A stretch of 64,000 nt of DNA from Sinorhizobium terangae (GCF_009601505.1 NZ_WITC01000070.1:7501-71500), one strand, 5' to 3'; positions 39,831-51,569 are shown, numbered from the stretch's first letter. Program-made: numbers and translations. Notes: generated from the letters alone by a model not told the origin.

Positions 39831-42800
39831 TTGCCCGGCCACGCCTCGAACGTCTTCACGATCCCCACTGGTCTGCCCTTCCTCAGGACCTTGGCGCAAA
39901 AGCTCTGCGACGGCGGGCTGGTTCCGGATTTCAAGTACGATCCAGCAGACCCGCTGATGCTTGCCGGCGTGACGATCTTCGTTCCCACGCGACGGTCGGC
40001 GCGCGTGCTTCGCTCGGAGTTCGTCGATCTGCTTGGTGGCCGCTCGGCAATCCTGCCGACGATCCGGGCGCTCGGCGAGACGGACGACGACAGCGGCTTT
40101 TTCGACGCCGAAGTGCCAGCGATCCTCGATCTCGCCCCACCTCTATCCGGCACCGCGCGCCTGATCGAGCTCGGCCGGCTTATTCTCGCCTGGCGCAACC
40201 AGCTGCCTCAGGCGGTTCTCGATATCCATGGCGAAAGTCCGCTGATCGCGCCGGCGAGTCCCGCCGATGCCATCTGGCTCGCGCGCAATCTCGCCGACCT
40301 GATCGACGCCGTGGAAACCGAGGAACTCGACTGGGAGGCGCTCGACGAGCTCGACGCCGGCGAACATGCGCTCTGGTGGCAGTTGACGCTGGCCTTCCTG
40401 AAGATCGCCCGCACCTACTGGCCGGAGCGGCTGGACGAGCTCAAGCAATCCTCTCCTTCGCGCCACCGCAACGCCGTTCTGCAGGCGGAAACACAGCGCA
40501 TCGCCGCAGGCAAGCTGAGCGGGCCGATCATCATCGCCGGCTCGACCGGGTCGATCCCCGTGACGGCCGCGCTTATTGCAGCCGTGAGCAGGCTGCCGAA
40601 CGGCACTATCGTTCTGCCGGGCCTCGATCAGACGATGAGCGATACGGAATGGGAGCTGATCGTCGGCGATGCTTCGACTGGCTTCACAAGAGATCCGGCA
40701 AGCCGCAGCCACCCGCAATACGGCTTCTACCGCCTGCTGAAACGCATGGGCATCGGGCGGCGTGATGTCCTGACACTCCAGCCGGCCGACGACTTCCTCG
40801 ACTACCGCAGCATGGTTCTCTCGCGCGCCCTGCTTCCGGCAAAGGCGACCGACAGCTGGACCCGCGCGCGTGACGATTTCGATCAGGCGAAACTTCTCTC
40901 GGCCTTCGCAGACGTCGCGCTGATCGAGACGGCCAATGAACGGGAGGAGGCTACGGCCATTGCCATCGCACTCCGGCTCGCGCTTGCCGACAGCGATGAA
41001 AGCCAGGCGGCGTTGATCACCCCGGACCGCGGCCTTGCGCGGCGAGTCGGGGCGGAGCTTGCCCGCTTCGGCATCGAGGCCGACGATTCCGCCGGCACGC
41101 CGCTCTCCGCCACAGCCGCCGGCGCCATCGTCCGTTTGCTGCTGGAGGCGGCGTTGCGGCCGGGCGATCCCGTGCCGCTGGTCGCTCTCTTGAAGCACCC
41201 GCTCGCCCGCTTCGGCGGGGCGACCGAGGATGTCCGGCGCGCCGCCGATGCGCTGGAACTTCTGGCGCTGCGCGGCGGTACCAGCAATGCCGACATTTCG
41301 GCGCTTGTCCCCCTCGTCGAGCAGGCACTCGAAAAGCGAAAGCAGGATCGTCATCCGCCTCCGTGGCAGAGTCGCCTCAACGAGGAGGACATAACCGCCG
41401 CCCGCATGCTTGCCGAACGCATTGCGTTGGCCGCCGAACCCTTGACGAGCGCGTCCGCGATCGGCATCGACGGCCGGCTTCGGTCCAAGGTGCTCACCCT
41501 TGCCGACTGGGCGGAGCGAACGGGCCGCGCACTGGAAGCCGTCTGCGTCGACGAGCGTGGCAGCCTTGGCGACCTCTGGTCGACGGAAGCCGGCGAAGCA
41601 TTGGCAACGCTTCTCAAAGGCATCATCGAGACCGAAGGTCAAATGAGCGCCGACGGGCCGCAATGGTGCGACATCGTCGAAGCGCTCGCGGCGAGCGAAG
41701 CGGTCAAGCCGCGATCGATGCGGCATCCCCGCGTCTTCATTTTCGGGGCGCTGGAATCGCGCCTGCAAAGCATGGATCTCGTGGTGCTCGGCGGCATGAA
41801 CGAGGGTACCTGGCCGGGACAGACGTCAAACGATCCCTTCCTGTCACGAACGATGAAATCCGGAATCGGCCTTGAGCCGCCGGAACGGCGTATCGGTCAG
41901 CTTGCCCACGATTTCCAGATGGCCTGTGGCACGCGTCGGTTGATCCTTTCGCGCTCAATGCGCCAGGGTTCGGCGCCAACGGTCGCTTCGAGGTGGCTGC
42001 AGCGCCTGCAGGCACTCGGCGGCGAAGGCCTGACGCGACTCATCAAGTCCAACGGCGCGGATTATCTGCACTGGGCGCGCATTCTCGATGAAGGCGAAAC
42101 CCAGCCGCTCGCCACAAGACCGGAACCGAAGCCGCCCGCAGAACTGCAGCCGCGCAAATATTCCTTCAGCGAAGTCACCCGCCTCCGCCGTGATCCCTAT
42201 GCCGTCTACGCGCGGCGGATCCTGCGGCTGCAGCCGATCGACCCGTTCAATCGTGATCCGGGGGCGGCCGAGCGTGGAACGCTCTACCATCGAATCGTCG
42301 ATCGCTTCGTCAGGGGGGGCTTCGATCCGGCCTCGCCCGAGGCCGAAGCGGTGATGACCAGGTTACTCAACCAGGCTTTCGACGAGGAAGGGCTTCCGCC
42401 GCATATCGACACGATCTGGCGTCCGCGTTTTGCCGCCGTCGGAAGGGCGTTCCTTAAATGGGAGCGCGAACGCCGGAAGAGCATCACGAAATCTTTCACC
42501 GAGGTTCCGGCATCCATGGATATCGGCCTTGCGGATATCCGGCTGACCGGCGTCGCCGATCGCCTTGATCGGCGCCCCGACGGCACCATCGACATCATCG
42601 ACTACAAGACCGGCTCCAGCCCCTCGCCCAGGGAAGCGCGCAGTCTGCTCGATCCGCAGCTTTCGCTCGAGGCCGCCGCGCTCAAGGCGGGAGCCTTCGG
42701 CGCGACGGGACGCGCCGAGCCGAATGCGCTTCTCTACGTCCGCCTGAAACCCGGCAGCCGCTTCAGCGTCGATCCCGTCAACAACGAGGGCGGTAGGCAA

Positions 42801-43007
42801 AAAGAAACGAAATCCGCCGACCAGCTGGCGGAAGAAGCGCTTATCGAGCTGAGAAAGCTGCTCGCGGCTCTGATGAGCGGCAGGCACGGTTTCGCATCAC
42901 GCCTGATTGTTCAGAAGGAGCGCGACTACGGAGGCGAATACGATCATCTGGCGCGGGTCGCCGAGTGGGCGACAGCCGAAGGCGAGGATGATGCCGATGA
43001 GGGATGA
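39831..43007 (+). CDS. addB: AddB, double-strand break repair helicase-nuclease subunit
   Basis: A 1058-residue protein starting at TTG 39831, with GGAGGA at 39821-39826 as RBS and the previous stop (TAG) directly before it. FVPTRRSARVLRSEF is near the N-terminus and the C-terminal nuclease motif IIDYKTGSSPS is near residue 920. With AddA it resects broken DNA ends and loads RecA, the alphaproteobacterial equivalent of RecBCD. It overlaps addA. Confidence 0.93.
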   Translation: MPGHASNVFTIPTGLPFLRTLAQKLCDGGLVPDFKYDPADPLMLAGVTIFVPTRRSARVLRSEFVDLLGGRSAILPTIRALGETDDDSGFFDAEVPAILDLAPPLSGTARLIELGRLILAWRNQLPQAVLDIHGESPLIAPASPADAIWLARNLADLIDAVETEELDWEALDELDAGEHALWWQLTLAFLKIARTYWPERLDELKQSSPSRHRNAVLQAETQRIAAGKLSGPIIIAGSTGSIPVTAALIAAVSRLPNGTIVLPGLDQTMSDTEWELIVGDASTGFTRDPASRSHPQYGFYRLLKRMGIGRRDVLTLQPADDFLDYRSMVLSRALLPAKATDSWTRARDDFDQAKLLSAFADVALIETANEREEATAIAIALRLALADSDESQAALITPDRGLARRVGAELARFGIEADDSAGTPLSATAAGAIVRLLLEAALRPGDPVPLVALLKHPLARFGGATEDVRRAADALELLALRGGTSNADISALVPLVEQALEKRKQDRHPPPWQSRLNEEDITAARMLAERIALAAEPLTSASAIGIDGRLRSKVLTLADWAERTGRALEAVCVDERGSLGDLWSTEAGEALATLLKGIIETEGQMSADGPQWCDIVEALAASEAVKPRSMRHPRVFIFGALESRLQSMDLVVLGGMNEGTWPGQTSNDPFLSRTMKSGIGLEPPERRIGQLAHDFQMACGTRRLILSRSMRQGSAPTVASRWLQRLQALGGEGLTRLIKSNGADYLHWARILDEGETQPLATRPEPKPPAELQPRKYSFSEVTRLRRDPYAVYARRILRLQPIDPFNRDPGAAERGTLYHRIVDRFVRGGFDPASPEAEAVMTRLLNQAFDEEGLPPHIDTIWRPRFAAVGRAFLKWERERRKSITKSFTEVPASMDIGLADIRLTGVADRLDRRPDGTIDIIDYKTGSSPSPREARSLLDPQLSLEAAALKAGAFGATGRAEPNALLYVRLKPGSRFSVDPVNNEGGRQKETKSADQLAEEALIELRKLLAALMSGRHGFASRLIVQKERDYGGEYDHLARVAEWATAEGEDDADEG

Positions 43008-46000
43008 CGCTTTCGGACCTCGGGAAACGACCCCCAGGGCTTGGCTCGACTGGACGACGGAGCGGCAATCGCTTGCTTCCGATCCGGCGCGCTCGGCCTG
43101 GGTTTCCGCCAACGCCGGATCGGGCAAGACGCATGTCCTGACGCAGCGCGTCATCCGCTTGCTGCTCGCCGGCTGCCGCCCTTCCGCGATCCTGTGTCTC
43201 ACCTATACGAAGGCCGCCGCTTCGGAAATGTCGAACCGGGTGTTCGAGCGCCTGGCCGAATGGGCGACGCTTGACGACACCACCCTTGAGAAACGCATCG
43301 AAGCGATCGAAGGCGTCCGGCCCTCGGCCGTGAAAATCCAGGAGGCACGGCGGTTGTTCGCCGCCGCCCTTGAGACGCCCGGCGGCCTGAAGATCCAGAC
43401 GATCCACGCCTTCTGCGAAGCGCTGCTGCATCAGTTTCCGCTCGAAGCCAATGTCGCCGGGCATTTTTCCGTGCTCGACGACAGCGCCGCCGCCGTCCTG
43501 CTCGCCGATGCCCGGCGCGCGTTGCTGGCGGCCACGGCGGGCGACGACAGAGAGCTAGCCGACGCCTTCGCCACGGTTCTCGATCTCGCCGACGATACCG
43601 GTCTTGAACGGCTGCTGGCGACGATCGTCGCCAACCGTACGCCTATCCAAGCCTTTCTCGATCGCGCCTCGGCACGGGGCGGACTGGACACGCACCTGCG
43701 CGCAGCGCTCGCGATTGCGCCGGGCGAGTCCACCGAAAGCGTGCTCGGTAAGGTCTGGCCACTGGCCGGGCTGAATGGGGCGGTCCTGGAGCAATATCTC
43801 GACCTCGCAGCACGCAAGGGCGGCGCCAAGCCTTCCGAGTTTGCGGAAGGCTTGAAGGCGGTCGCAAGGCTCAGCGATCCCGAGGAACGCTACCGAAGCC
43901 TGCTTGGGCTCTTCTTCAACGGCGGGGGCAAGCCGAGGGCCGACTCGACCTTTCTCAATGCGGCGATGCGGCGCGAGGCGCCTGAGCTCGCACCTCTGGT
44001 AGAACAGGCGCGCGATCATGTCGTGGCGTACGTGGATCGGCTCAGCATCGTCCGGATGTACGAGGCGACACGTGCCGCTCTCACCCTCGCTGAAAGGCTC
44101 AACCGCGATTACGAGGAAATCAAGAAGGCGCGCAGCCAACTCGACTTCGAGGATCTGATCAACCGCACGGCAGCGCTTCTCTCGCGCGGCGATGTCGGCG
44201 CCTGGGTCCACTACAAGCTCGACCAGGGCATCGACCATATTCTCGTCGACGAGGCACAGGACACGAGCCCTGCGCAATGGACGATCATCCAGGCGCTTGC
44301 CGCCGATTTCTTCGCCGGCGAGACGGCGAGAGCCGACGAGCGGACGATCTTCGCAGTCGGCGACGAGAAGCAGTCGATCTATTCGTTCCAGGGTGCGCGG
44401 CCGGAGCGCTTCTCCCGCGAGAGCATCGTGACGGAGCGGCGGGTACGCGCTGGCGGAAAATACTTCAGCCCGATCCGCCTGCAGCTTTCCTTCCGGTCGA
44501 CGATCGACGTCCTGTCGGCCGTCGACACGGTCTTTGCCAACAAGGGAAATGCCAAGGGGCTCAGCGCGAAGGACGAGGCGATCGTCCATGCCTCGAACCG
44601 GATCGGGCACCCCGGCGCGGTCGACATATGGGACGTGATTGCGCCCGAACCGGTGCCTGCGGAAGAGGAGTGGACAGCAGCGTTCGATGCGACGCCCGAG
44701 CGCGCGCCGGCCAACATTCTGGCTCGACGCATCGCCTCGGTTCTCGAGGACTGGATCGGCAAGGAGACGGTCATCGAGAAGGGCGTTCGCCGACCGATGC
44801 GGCCGGGTGACGTCATCGTCCTTGTTCGCAAGCGTGACGCCTTCGTCAACGCTTTGACGCGGGCCCTGAAGCGCAGAAACAACATACCGGTGGCGGGTGC
44901 CGACCGCCTGGTATTGACCAGCCACATTGCGATCCAGGATCTGATGGCGCTCGGCCGCTTTGCGCTGCTGCCCGACGACGACCTTTCTCTCGCCGCGCTG
45001 TTGAAAAGCCCGCTCATCAATCTCGGTGAGGACGATCTTTTCGAGCTTGCGGCGGGAAGGGCGGAAACCGAGAGCCTCTGGCAGCGCCTGCAAAGCCTCG
45101 GCGTCGACGAGACGAGCCGATACCGCCCGGTCGCAGGCAGGCTCTCGCAATATTCCGATCTCGCCCGCCAGATGCTGCCGCACGACTTCTACGCCCGCAT
45201 CCTCGGCGTTCTCGGCGGCAGGGCGGCTTTCCTCGCCCGGCTGGGCAGCGAAGTCAGCGACATTCTCGATGAATTCCTGACCTTTGCACTCGATCACGAA
45301 AGGGCCGGTTTGCCCGGGCTGCAGGCCTTCATCTCGACGCTCGAGATCGAAGCGCCGACGGTCAAGCGCGAACAGGACAAGGAGCGGGACGAAGTGCGCG
45401 TCATGACCGTGCACGCGGCAAAGGGCCTGGAGGCGCCGGTCGTCTTCCTCGTCGACGGCGGTGGCAAGGCCTTCAACAGCCAGCATGTTCCCGATCTCCG
45501 CCTTTTCGAAAAGCAACGGCCCGACGGTTCCACCGTCACCGTGCCTGTCTGGCGGGCGCCCGGCTCCGGAACGAATTCCCTGCTCAACGCCGACAATGCG
45601 CGCCTGAAGGCGCTGGCGGAAGAGGAATACCGACGTCTGCTCTATGTCGGCATGACGCGCGCCGCAGACCGGCTCGTCATTTGCGGCTATCGCGGGCAGA
45701 GGGAGAACACCGATACCTGGCACGCCATGGTCCAGGGGACGTTGGCGCAGGACCTTAAGGGACGCGGAATGCCGATGGTGTTCCGCGCGGGTGGTGAAGA
45801 ATGGACGGGCCACGCGTGGCGCGAGACGCATCCCCATATCGACACCCCTGTTGCAGATGGCAATGAAGCCGAGGGAGAGCGCATGGTGCCGGGCCTGCCC
45901 GCCACGCTTTCCGCCCCGTTGCCGCCGCCGCGTCGGCTGCCGCGGCCGCTAACCCCATCGGGCACCGGCATTGTCTTCGACGAGCCGGACAGCGAATCGA

Positions 46001-46563
46001 TCGTCGGATCGGCGCTCTTCGCGGAAAAGGCGGCGCCCAATCGCTCGCTGCTGCGTGGCGCGATCCTTCATCGCCTGCTGCAGGTTCTCCCGTCGGTCGA
46101 TGCCGCTGAACGCCGCGCGGCGGCGGACCGCTATCTGCTGCGGTCGGTCCCACGCTGGTCCGAGCCGGAGCGCCGGGCTCTTGCCGATGCCGTGATGGAT
46201 GTGCTGGACCACCCCGACCTCACGACGCTTTTTGCCGCGCACAGCCGGCCGGAAGTCTCCGTCATGGGAACGCTCACCCTCGGCGGGCGCGAGTTCGCGG
46301 TGTCGGGCCGCGTCGACCGACTATCCGTTTCCGGAGACATGGTGACGATTGCGGACTTCAAGACGAATCGCGAGGTGCCGAAGTCGCTCGCGGAGGTGCC
46401 GCCTGTCTACAGCACACAGCTTGCCATCTACAGGGAACTGCTCAAGCCGCTCTATCCGGGGCGACGCTTCCGTTGCGCGCTGATCTTCACCGAGGGACCG
46501 ACGATCCAGGTGCTTCCCGACGCGATGCTGGACAGGAGCCTTGAAGAGCTCGCGACAAAGTGA
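42997..46563 (+). CDS. addA: AddA, UvrD-type helicase-nuclease subunit
   Basis: A protein of about 1188 residues with Walker A NAGSGKTHVL near residue 38, the Walker B region LVDEAQDTSP, and motif VI VGMTRAADRLV. The C-terminal nuclease motif is IADFKTNRE. I chose ATG 42997, with GCGAGG about ten bases upstream; ATG 42988 is equally possible, and the frame is open to 42907. It overlaps addB by eleven bases, so the two subunits are coupled. Confidence 0.94.
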   Translation: MRDDAFGPRETTPRAWLDWTTERQSLASDPARSAWVSANAGSGKTHVLTQRVIRLLLAGCRPSAILCLTYTKAAASEMSNRVFERLAEWATLDDTTLEKRIEAIEGVRPSAVKIQEARRLFAAALETPGGLKIQTIHAFCEALLHQFPLEANVAGHFSVLDDSAAAVLLADARRALLAATAGDDRELADAFATVLDLADDTGLERLLATIVANRTPIQAFLDRASARGGLDTHLRAALAIAPGESTESVLGKVWPLAGLNGAVLEQYLDLAARKGGAKPSEFAEGLKAVARLSDPEERYRSLLGLFFNGGGKPRADSTFLNAAMRREAPELAPLVEQARDHVVAYVDRLSIVRMYEATRAALTLAERLNRDYEEIKKARSQLDFEDLINRTAALLSRGDVGAWVHYKLDQGIDHILVDEAQDTSPAQWTIIQALAADFFAGETARADERTIFAVGDEKQSIYSFQGARPERFSRESIVTERRVRAGGKYFSPIRLQLSFRSTIDVLSAVDTVFANKGNAKGLSAKDEAIVHASNRIGHPGAVDIWDVIAPEPVPAEEEWTAAFDATPERAPANILARRIASVLEDWIGKETVIEKGVRRPMRPGDVIVLVRKRDAFVNALTRALKRRNNIPVAGADRLVLTSHIAIQDLMALGRFALLPDDDLSLAALLKSPLINLGEDDLFELAAGRAETESLWQRLQSLGVDETSRYRPVAGRLSQYSDLARQMLPHDFYARILGVLGGRAAFLARLGSEVSDILDEFLTFALDHERAGLPGLQAFISTLEIEAPTVKREQDKERDEVRVMTVHAAKGLEAPVVFLVDGGGKAFNSQHVPDLRLFEKQRPDGSTVTVPVWRAPGSGTNSLLNADNARLKALAEEEYRRLLYVGMTRAADRLVICGYRGQRENTDTWHAMVQGTLAQDLKGRGMPMVFRAGGEEWTGHAWRETHPHIDTPVADGNEAEGERMVPGLPATLSAPLPPPRRLPRPLTPSGTGIVFDEPDSESIVGSALFAEKAAPNRSLLRGAILHRLLQVLPSVDAAERRAAADRYLLRSVPRWSEPERRALADAVMDVLDHPDLTTLFAAHSRPEVSVMGTLTLGGREFAVSGRVDRLSVSGDMVTIADFKTNREVPKSLAEVPPVYSTQLAIYRELLKPLYPGRRFRCALIFTEGPTIQVLPDAMLDRSLEELATK

Positions 46564-46671
46564 GATACACGATATTGAAAATCCGGTGGCGACGCCTCAC
46601 ATGAGGCACAACATCTGGACATGCCGCGCCGGCCCGGTTCAACCCGCAAAGGCGCGGTAACATTTTTAAGT

Positions 46672-46695
46672 ACCGCACGACCCAGGTCGTACGGT
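46672..46695. promoter_or_regulatory. Inverted repeat in the trxA leader
   Basis: ACCGCACGACC at 46672-46682 and GGTCGTACGGT at 46685-46695 pair with one mismatch, separated by CA. The site lies 29 bases before the trxA start. It may be an operator or an mRNA hairpin. A smaller palindrome, GCCTCACATGAGGC, lies at 46594-46607 just after addA. Confidence 0.4.
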
Positions 46696-46723
46696 CGCCA
46701 TTTCCGAAAGCAAGGAGCAGCAG

Positions 46724-47047
46724 ATGGCCACTGTGAAAGTCGATACCTCCAATTTTCAGCAGGAAGTCCTGAACTCGGCCGAGCCGGTCGTCGTCGATTT
46801 CTGGGCGGAATGGTGCGGTCCGTGCAAGATGATCGCGCCGAGCCTTGAGGAAATCGCCACCGAGCTCGCCGGCAAGGTCAAGGTTGCCAAGCTCAACATC
46901 GACGAAAATCCCGAGCTTGCCGCTCAATACGGCGTGCGCTCGATCCCGACACTCGCAATGTTCAAGGCCGGCGAAGTGGCGGACATCAAGGTTGGCGCCG
47001 CTCCGAAGACCGCGCTGACTTCCTGGATTTCGACTGCCGCAGCCTGA
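46724..47047 (+). CDS. trxA: Thioredoxin
   Basis: A 107-residue thioredoxin with the active site WCGPCK and the cis-proline in [10 protein letters not shown]. It reduces disulfides in the cytoplasm. RBS AAGGAGC stands eight bases before ATG 46724. It follows addA on the same strand after 160 bases that contain two palindromes, and is closed by a strong terminator. Confidence 0.97.
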   Translation: MATVKVDTSNFQQEVLNSAEPVVVDFWAEWCGPCKMIAPSLEEIATELAGKVKVAKLNIDENPELAAQYGVRSIPTLAMFKAGEVADIKVGAAPKTALTSWISTAAA

Positions 47048-47070
47048 AACGGCCAAGTCCCAGAACTCGA

Positions 47071-47096
47071 AAAGCCCGGCTCGCCGGGCTTTTTTC
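47071..47096 (+). terminator. Terminator between trxA and folC
   Basis: AAGCCCGGC at 47072-47080 and GCCGGGCTT at 47083-47091 form a perfect nine-base stem with a two-base centre (TC) and a run of T to 47095. It serves trxA; without an A-run of similar length upstream it is less suited to folC, although both genes converge on it. Confidence 0.9.
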
Positions 47097-47131
47097 TTGC
47101 CGCCGGGAACGTGTTGTCCGCCAAATGCCGC

Positions 47132-48481
47132 CTACCGCGGCGGCGTGCCGTTTTCGGCGAGCACGTCGCCGACGAGATAAAGCGATCCGCCGATCAGGAT
47201 GCGCGGCGGAACGGGATCCTCATCGACAAGCTCGGCAATGATCCCGAGCGCTTCCGCAACGGATGAAGTCGCGGTGGTCTCGAAGCCGACGGCGGCGGCA
47301 TCCTCGGCCAGGGCTACCGGATCGAGGCCGGCATCGGACCCGTGGATCGGCACCGTGAAGACCTGTTCCGCAAGATCGAGGAAGGCCTTGAAATAGCCGA
47401 CCGGGTCCTTAGTGTTGATCATGCCGATGATGAGGAACAGGGGCCGCGGCTCGCGCTCCTCGAAACTCGCCATCGCCTCGGCGATCACCTGGCCCGCACC
47501 CGGGTTGTGTCCGCCGTCGATCCAGATCTCGGCACCTGGAGGACCGTGATGCGAAAGCTTGCCGCCGGCAAGGCGCTGCAGACGCCCGGGCCATTCGACG
47601 CCAGACAACCCCTTTTCGATGGCGGCCTCCGGAACCTCGAAACCGGCCGCCCTGACGGCGCGGATCGCCGCGGCGGCGTTGGCGTATTGGTGTCGACCGG
47701 GCAGCCGCGGCAGCGGCAGGTCCGCCAGTCCGCGTTCATCCTGAAAGACGAGCCGGCCAAACTCCTCATGCGCCATGAAGTCCTGTCCATAGACGGACAT
47801 CGGGCAACCAAGGCGCTCGGCTGTCGACACGAGCACATCGCGCACGCCCTCCTCCTCCTGATGGCCAATCACCACCGGGCAGCCGCGCTTCATGATCCCG
47901 GCCTTTTCGGCGGCGATCAGTTCCACGCGATCGCCGAGATAGGACTGGTGATCGAGCGAAATCGGCATGATGACGGACACCGCCGGGCGCGCGATCACGT
48001 TCGTCGCATCGAACCGGCCGCCGAGACCGACCTCGATGATCGCAACGTCGGCAGGATGCTCGGCAAAGAGAAGGAAGGTCACGGCCGTCAGGATTTCGAA
48101 GACCGTGATCTCCTGGCCGGCATTGGCTTCCGCGACGCGCCGCACCGCTTCGGCAAGCACGCGATCGCCAGCCAGCGCGCCCTTGCCGCCCTTGACGCCG
48201 AGGCGATAGCGCTCGTGCCAGTTCACGAGATGCGGTGACGTGTGGACGTGGACGCTGAGACCCGCAGCCTCGAGGATAGCCCGCGAGAAGGCGGTGACAG
48301 AACCCTTTCCGTTGGTGCCGGCGACATGAATGACGGGCGGCAGCCGCTCCTCAGGGTTTCCGAGGGCCGCCAAAAGCCGGGTGATCCTGTCGAGCGACAG
48401 GTCGTACCCCTTGGGATGCAGGGCAAGAAGCTTCTCGATCTCCTGCGCCGCCTCGCTGACCTGTGTCGCCGTCATGTCCAT
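47132..48481 (-). CDS. folC: Bifunctional folylpolyglutamate / dihydrofolate synthase FolC
   Basis: A protein of about 449 residues of the Mur ligase fold. The ATP loop is VAGTNGKGSV near residue 55 and the family motif HVHTSPHLVNWHERYRL follows. It adds glutamates to folates and makes dihydrofolate. ATG 48481 and 48475 are both possible; the latter is better spaced from GAGG. It is the last gene of the trpFBA-accD-folC run. Confidence 0.94.
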   Translation of the reverse strand: MDMTATQVSEAAQEIEKLLALHPKGYDLSLDRITRLLAALGNPEERLPPVIHVAGTNGKGSVTAFSRAILEAAGLSVHVHTSPHLVNWHERYRLGVKGGKGALAGDRVLAEAVRRVAEANAGQEITVFEILTAVTFLLFAEHPADVAIIEVGLGGRFDATNVIARPAVSVIMPISLDHQSYLGDRVELIAAEKAGIMKRGCPVVIGHQEEEGVRDVLVSTAERLGCPMSVYGQDFMAHEEFGRLVFQDERGLADLPLPRLPGRHQYANAAAAIRAVRAAGFEVPEAAIEKGLSGVEWPGRLQRLAGGKLSHHGPPGAEIWIDGGHNPGAGQVIAEAMASFEEREPRPLFLIIGMINTKDPVGYFKAFLDLAEQVFTVPIHGSDAGLDPVALAEDAAAVGFETTATSSVAEALGIIAELVDEDPVPPRILIGGSLYLVGDVLAENGTPPR

Positions 48482-48538
48482 CGCCTCGAAAAATCCGGGT
48501 GCCACACCAAGTCCACCGAAACCGAGCAGGCGCGACGT

Positions 48539-49453
48539 CTAGGCCCGCGCCGCGACCGGCAAGGCCGTCGCTTGCGATCCGCCCTCGCGCTTGGCAGCTT
48601 CGACCGGTTTCTTCATTAGAATCTTCAGCACACGTGCAAGGGTCGCCGGCAGGTCATGCCGCTTGACCACCATGTCGATCATGCCGTGCTCCAGCAGGTA
48701 TTCGGACGTCTGGAAGCCTTCCGGCAGCTTCTCGCGCAGGGTCTGCTCGATCACCCGCTTTCCGGCGAAGCCGATTTCTGCGCCCGGCTCAGCCATGTGG
48801 ATGTCACCGAGCATGGCGTAGGACGCTGTCACGCCACCCGTCGTCGGGTTGGTCAGGACTACGATGTAGGGAAGCCCTGCTTCCTTGAGCATGTTCACCG
48901 CCACGGTCGTGCGCGGAAGCTGCATCAGCGACAGGATACCTTCCTGCATGCGGGCGCCACCGGAGGCGGGAAAGATGACGAGTGGGCATTTTTCCGCAAT
49001 GGCCCGCTCGAACGCCTTCACGATCGCCTCGCCGGCCGCCATGCCGAGCGATCCGCCAATGAAGTTGAACTCGTGGACGACGGCGACGAGCTTGACGCCC
49101 TGAACAAGGCCAAGACCTGCGACGATGGTATCCTCAAGCTCGGTCTTCGCGCGGCTGTCGCGCAAGCGATCGGTGTATTTCTTCGAATCGCGGAACTTGA
49201 GCGGGTCCTGCGCCACCTTCGGCTGCGGCAACGCTTCATAGATCCCGCCGTCGAAGAGATCCTTCAGTCGAGCCTTCGCCGGCATCTTCATGTGATGGCC
49301 GGACTGTGGAATGACCCACTTGTTCTCTTCGAGATCGCGATGAAATACCATCTCGCCCGTTTCAGGGCACTTGATCCAGAGATTTTCCGGAACTTCCCTG
49401 CGGCCCAGCATCGAATTGATCTTCGGCCGAACGTAGTTTGTGATCCAGTTCAC
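48539..49453 (-). CDS. accD: Acetyl-CoA carboxylase carboxyltransferase subunit beta, AccD
   Basis: A 304-residue subunit that, with AccA, transfers the carboxyl group from biotin to acetyl-CoA. The crotonase-fold core is complete: [13 protein letters not shown] and [11 protein letters not shown], with [11 protein letters not shown] before. The N-terminal zinc ribbon, which in E. coli has four cysteines, here keeps one ([13 protein letters not shown]) and has IPQSGHHM in place of the second Cys pair. The operon position between trpA and folC is the usual rhizobial one. Confidence 0.96.
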   Translation of the reverse strand: MNWITNYVRPKINSMLGRREVPENLWIKCPETGEMVFHRDLEENKWVIPQSGHHMKMPAKARLKDLFDGGIYEALPQPKVAQDPLKFRDSKKYTDRLRDSRAKTELEDTIVAGLGLVQGVKLVAVVHEFNFIGGSLGMAAGEAIVKAFERAIAEKCPLVIFPASGGARMQEGILSLMQLPRTTVAVNMLKEAGLPYIVVLTNPTTGGVTASYAMLGDIHMAEPGAEIGFAGKRVIEQTLREKLPEGFQTSEYLLEHGMIDMVVKRHDLPATLARVLKILMKKPVEAAKREGGSQATALPVAARA

Positions 49454-49503
49454 TTATAAACTCCTGAAGATTTCCTTCGGGTTGTGCGCGTTAATCTGGG
49501 CGA

Positions 49504-50343
49504 TTATTCGGCTGCAGCGAGCCTTGCCGCCCGCACACCAGCCGAGAGGCCCTTGACCAGCGCTTCGACACCCGGCACCGTCGCCTCGGTGGCACGTCCC
49601 TCCTCCGTAAGGCTGGAGGCGATCTGATTGACGATCGCGGTGCCGACGACGACACCATCGGCCGATGCGCCGATCGCCCGCGCGTGCTCAGCCGTCTTGA
49701 CGCCGAAGCCGACACAGACGGGCAGCTCAGTGTGCGACTTGATCCGCTGAACGGCGCCCACAATCAGCGACGGATCCGGCAGAGCCGAACCGGTGATGCC
49801 GGTCATCGAGACGTAATATACGAAACCCGACGTGTTTTCGAGCACCTTCGGCAGGCGGCGGTCATCGGTCGTCGGCGTCGCCAGGCGAATGAAGTTGATA
49901 TCCCTCTTCAGCGCGGGGATGCAGAGCTCGTCGTCCATCTCCGGCGGCAGGTCGACCACGATCAGGCCATCGATCCCCGCAGCCAGTGCGTCCGTCAGGA
50001 AACGATCGACGCCATAGATGTAGATAGGATTGTAATAGCCCATCAGCACGATGGGCGTGTGCTGGTCCTCTGCGCGGAAGAGGCGCGCAAGCTCAAGCGT
50101 CTTGGCAAGCGTCTGGCCGCCCTTCAGCGAGCGTTGCCCCGCGAGTTGGATCGCCGGCCCGTCGGCCATCGGATCGGAAAATGGCATGCCAAGCTCGATC
50201 ACGTCGGCCCCTGCCTTGGGCAGCGCCTTCATGATCGCCAGCGACGTATCGAAATCCGGGTCGCCGCCCATGAAATAGGTGACGAGGACCGGACGACCCT
50301 CCGCCGCCACGTCGGCAAACCTTTTCTCCATGCGTGCGGTCAT
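49504..50343 (-). CDS. trpA: Tryptophan synthase alpha subunit
   Basis: A 279-residue barrel that splits indoleglycerol phosphate. Catalytic Glu50 is in [11 protein letters not shown] and Asp61 in MADGPAIQ. It pairs with TrpB, encoded five bases upstream, and channels indole to it. Confidence 0.97.
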   Translation of the reverse strand: MTARMEKRFADVAAEGRPVLVTYFMGGDPDFDTSLAIMKALPKAGADVIELGMPFSDPMADGPAIQLAGQRSLKGGQTLAKTLELARLFRAEDQHTPIVLMGYYNPIYIYGVDRFLTDALAAGIDGLIVVDLPPEMDDELCIPALKRDINFIRLATPTTDDRRLPKVLENTSGFVYYVSMTGITGSALPDPSLIVGAVQRIKSHTELPVCVGFGVKTAEHARAIGASADGVVVGTAIVNQIASSLTEEGRATEATVPGVEALVKGLSAGVRAARLAAAE

Positions 50344-50348
50344 GATCG

Positions 50349-51565
<1,217 letters not shown>

Positions 51566-51569
<4 letters not shown>

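Noticed and set aside
43555-45837. A 760-codon minus-strand frame opposite addA
   Set aside because: Same reason: addA has all helicase motifs and the antisense frame has none.
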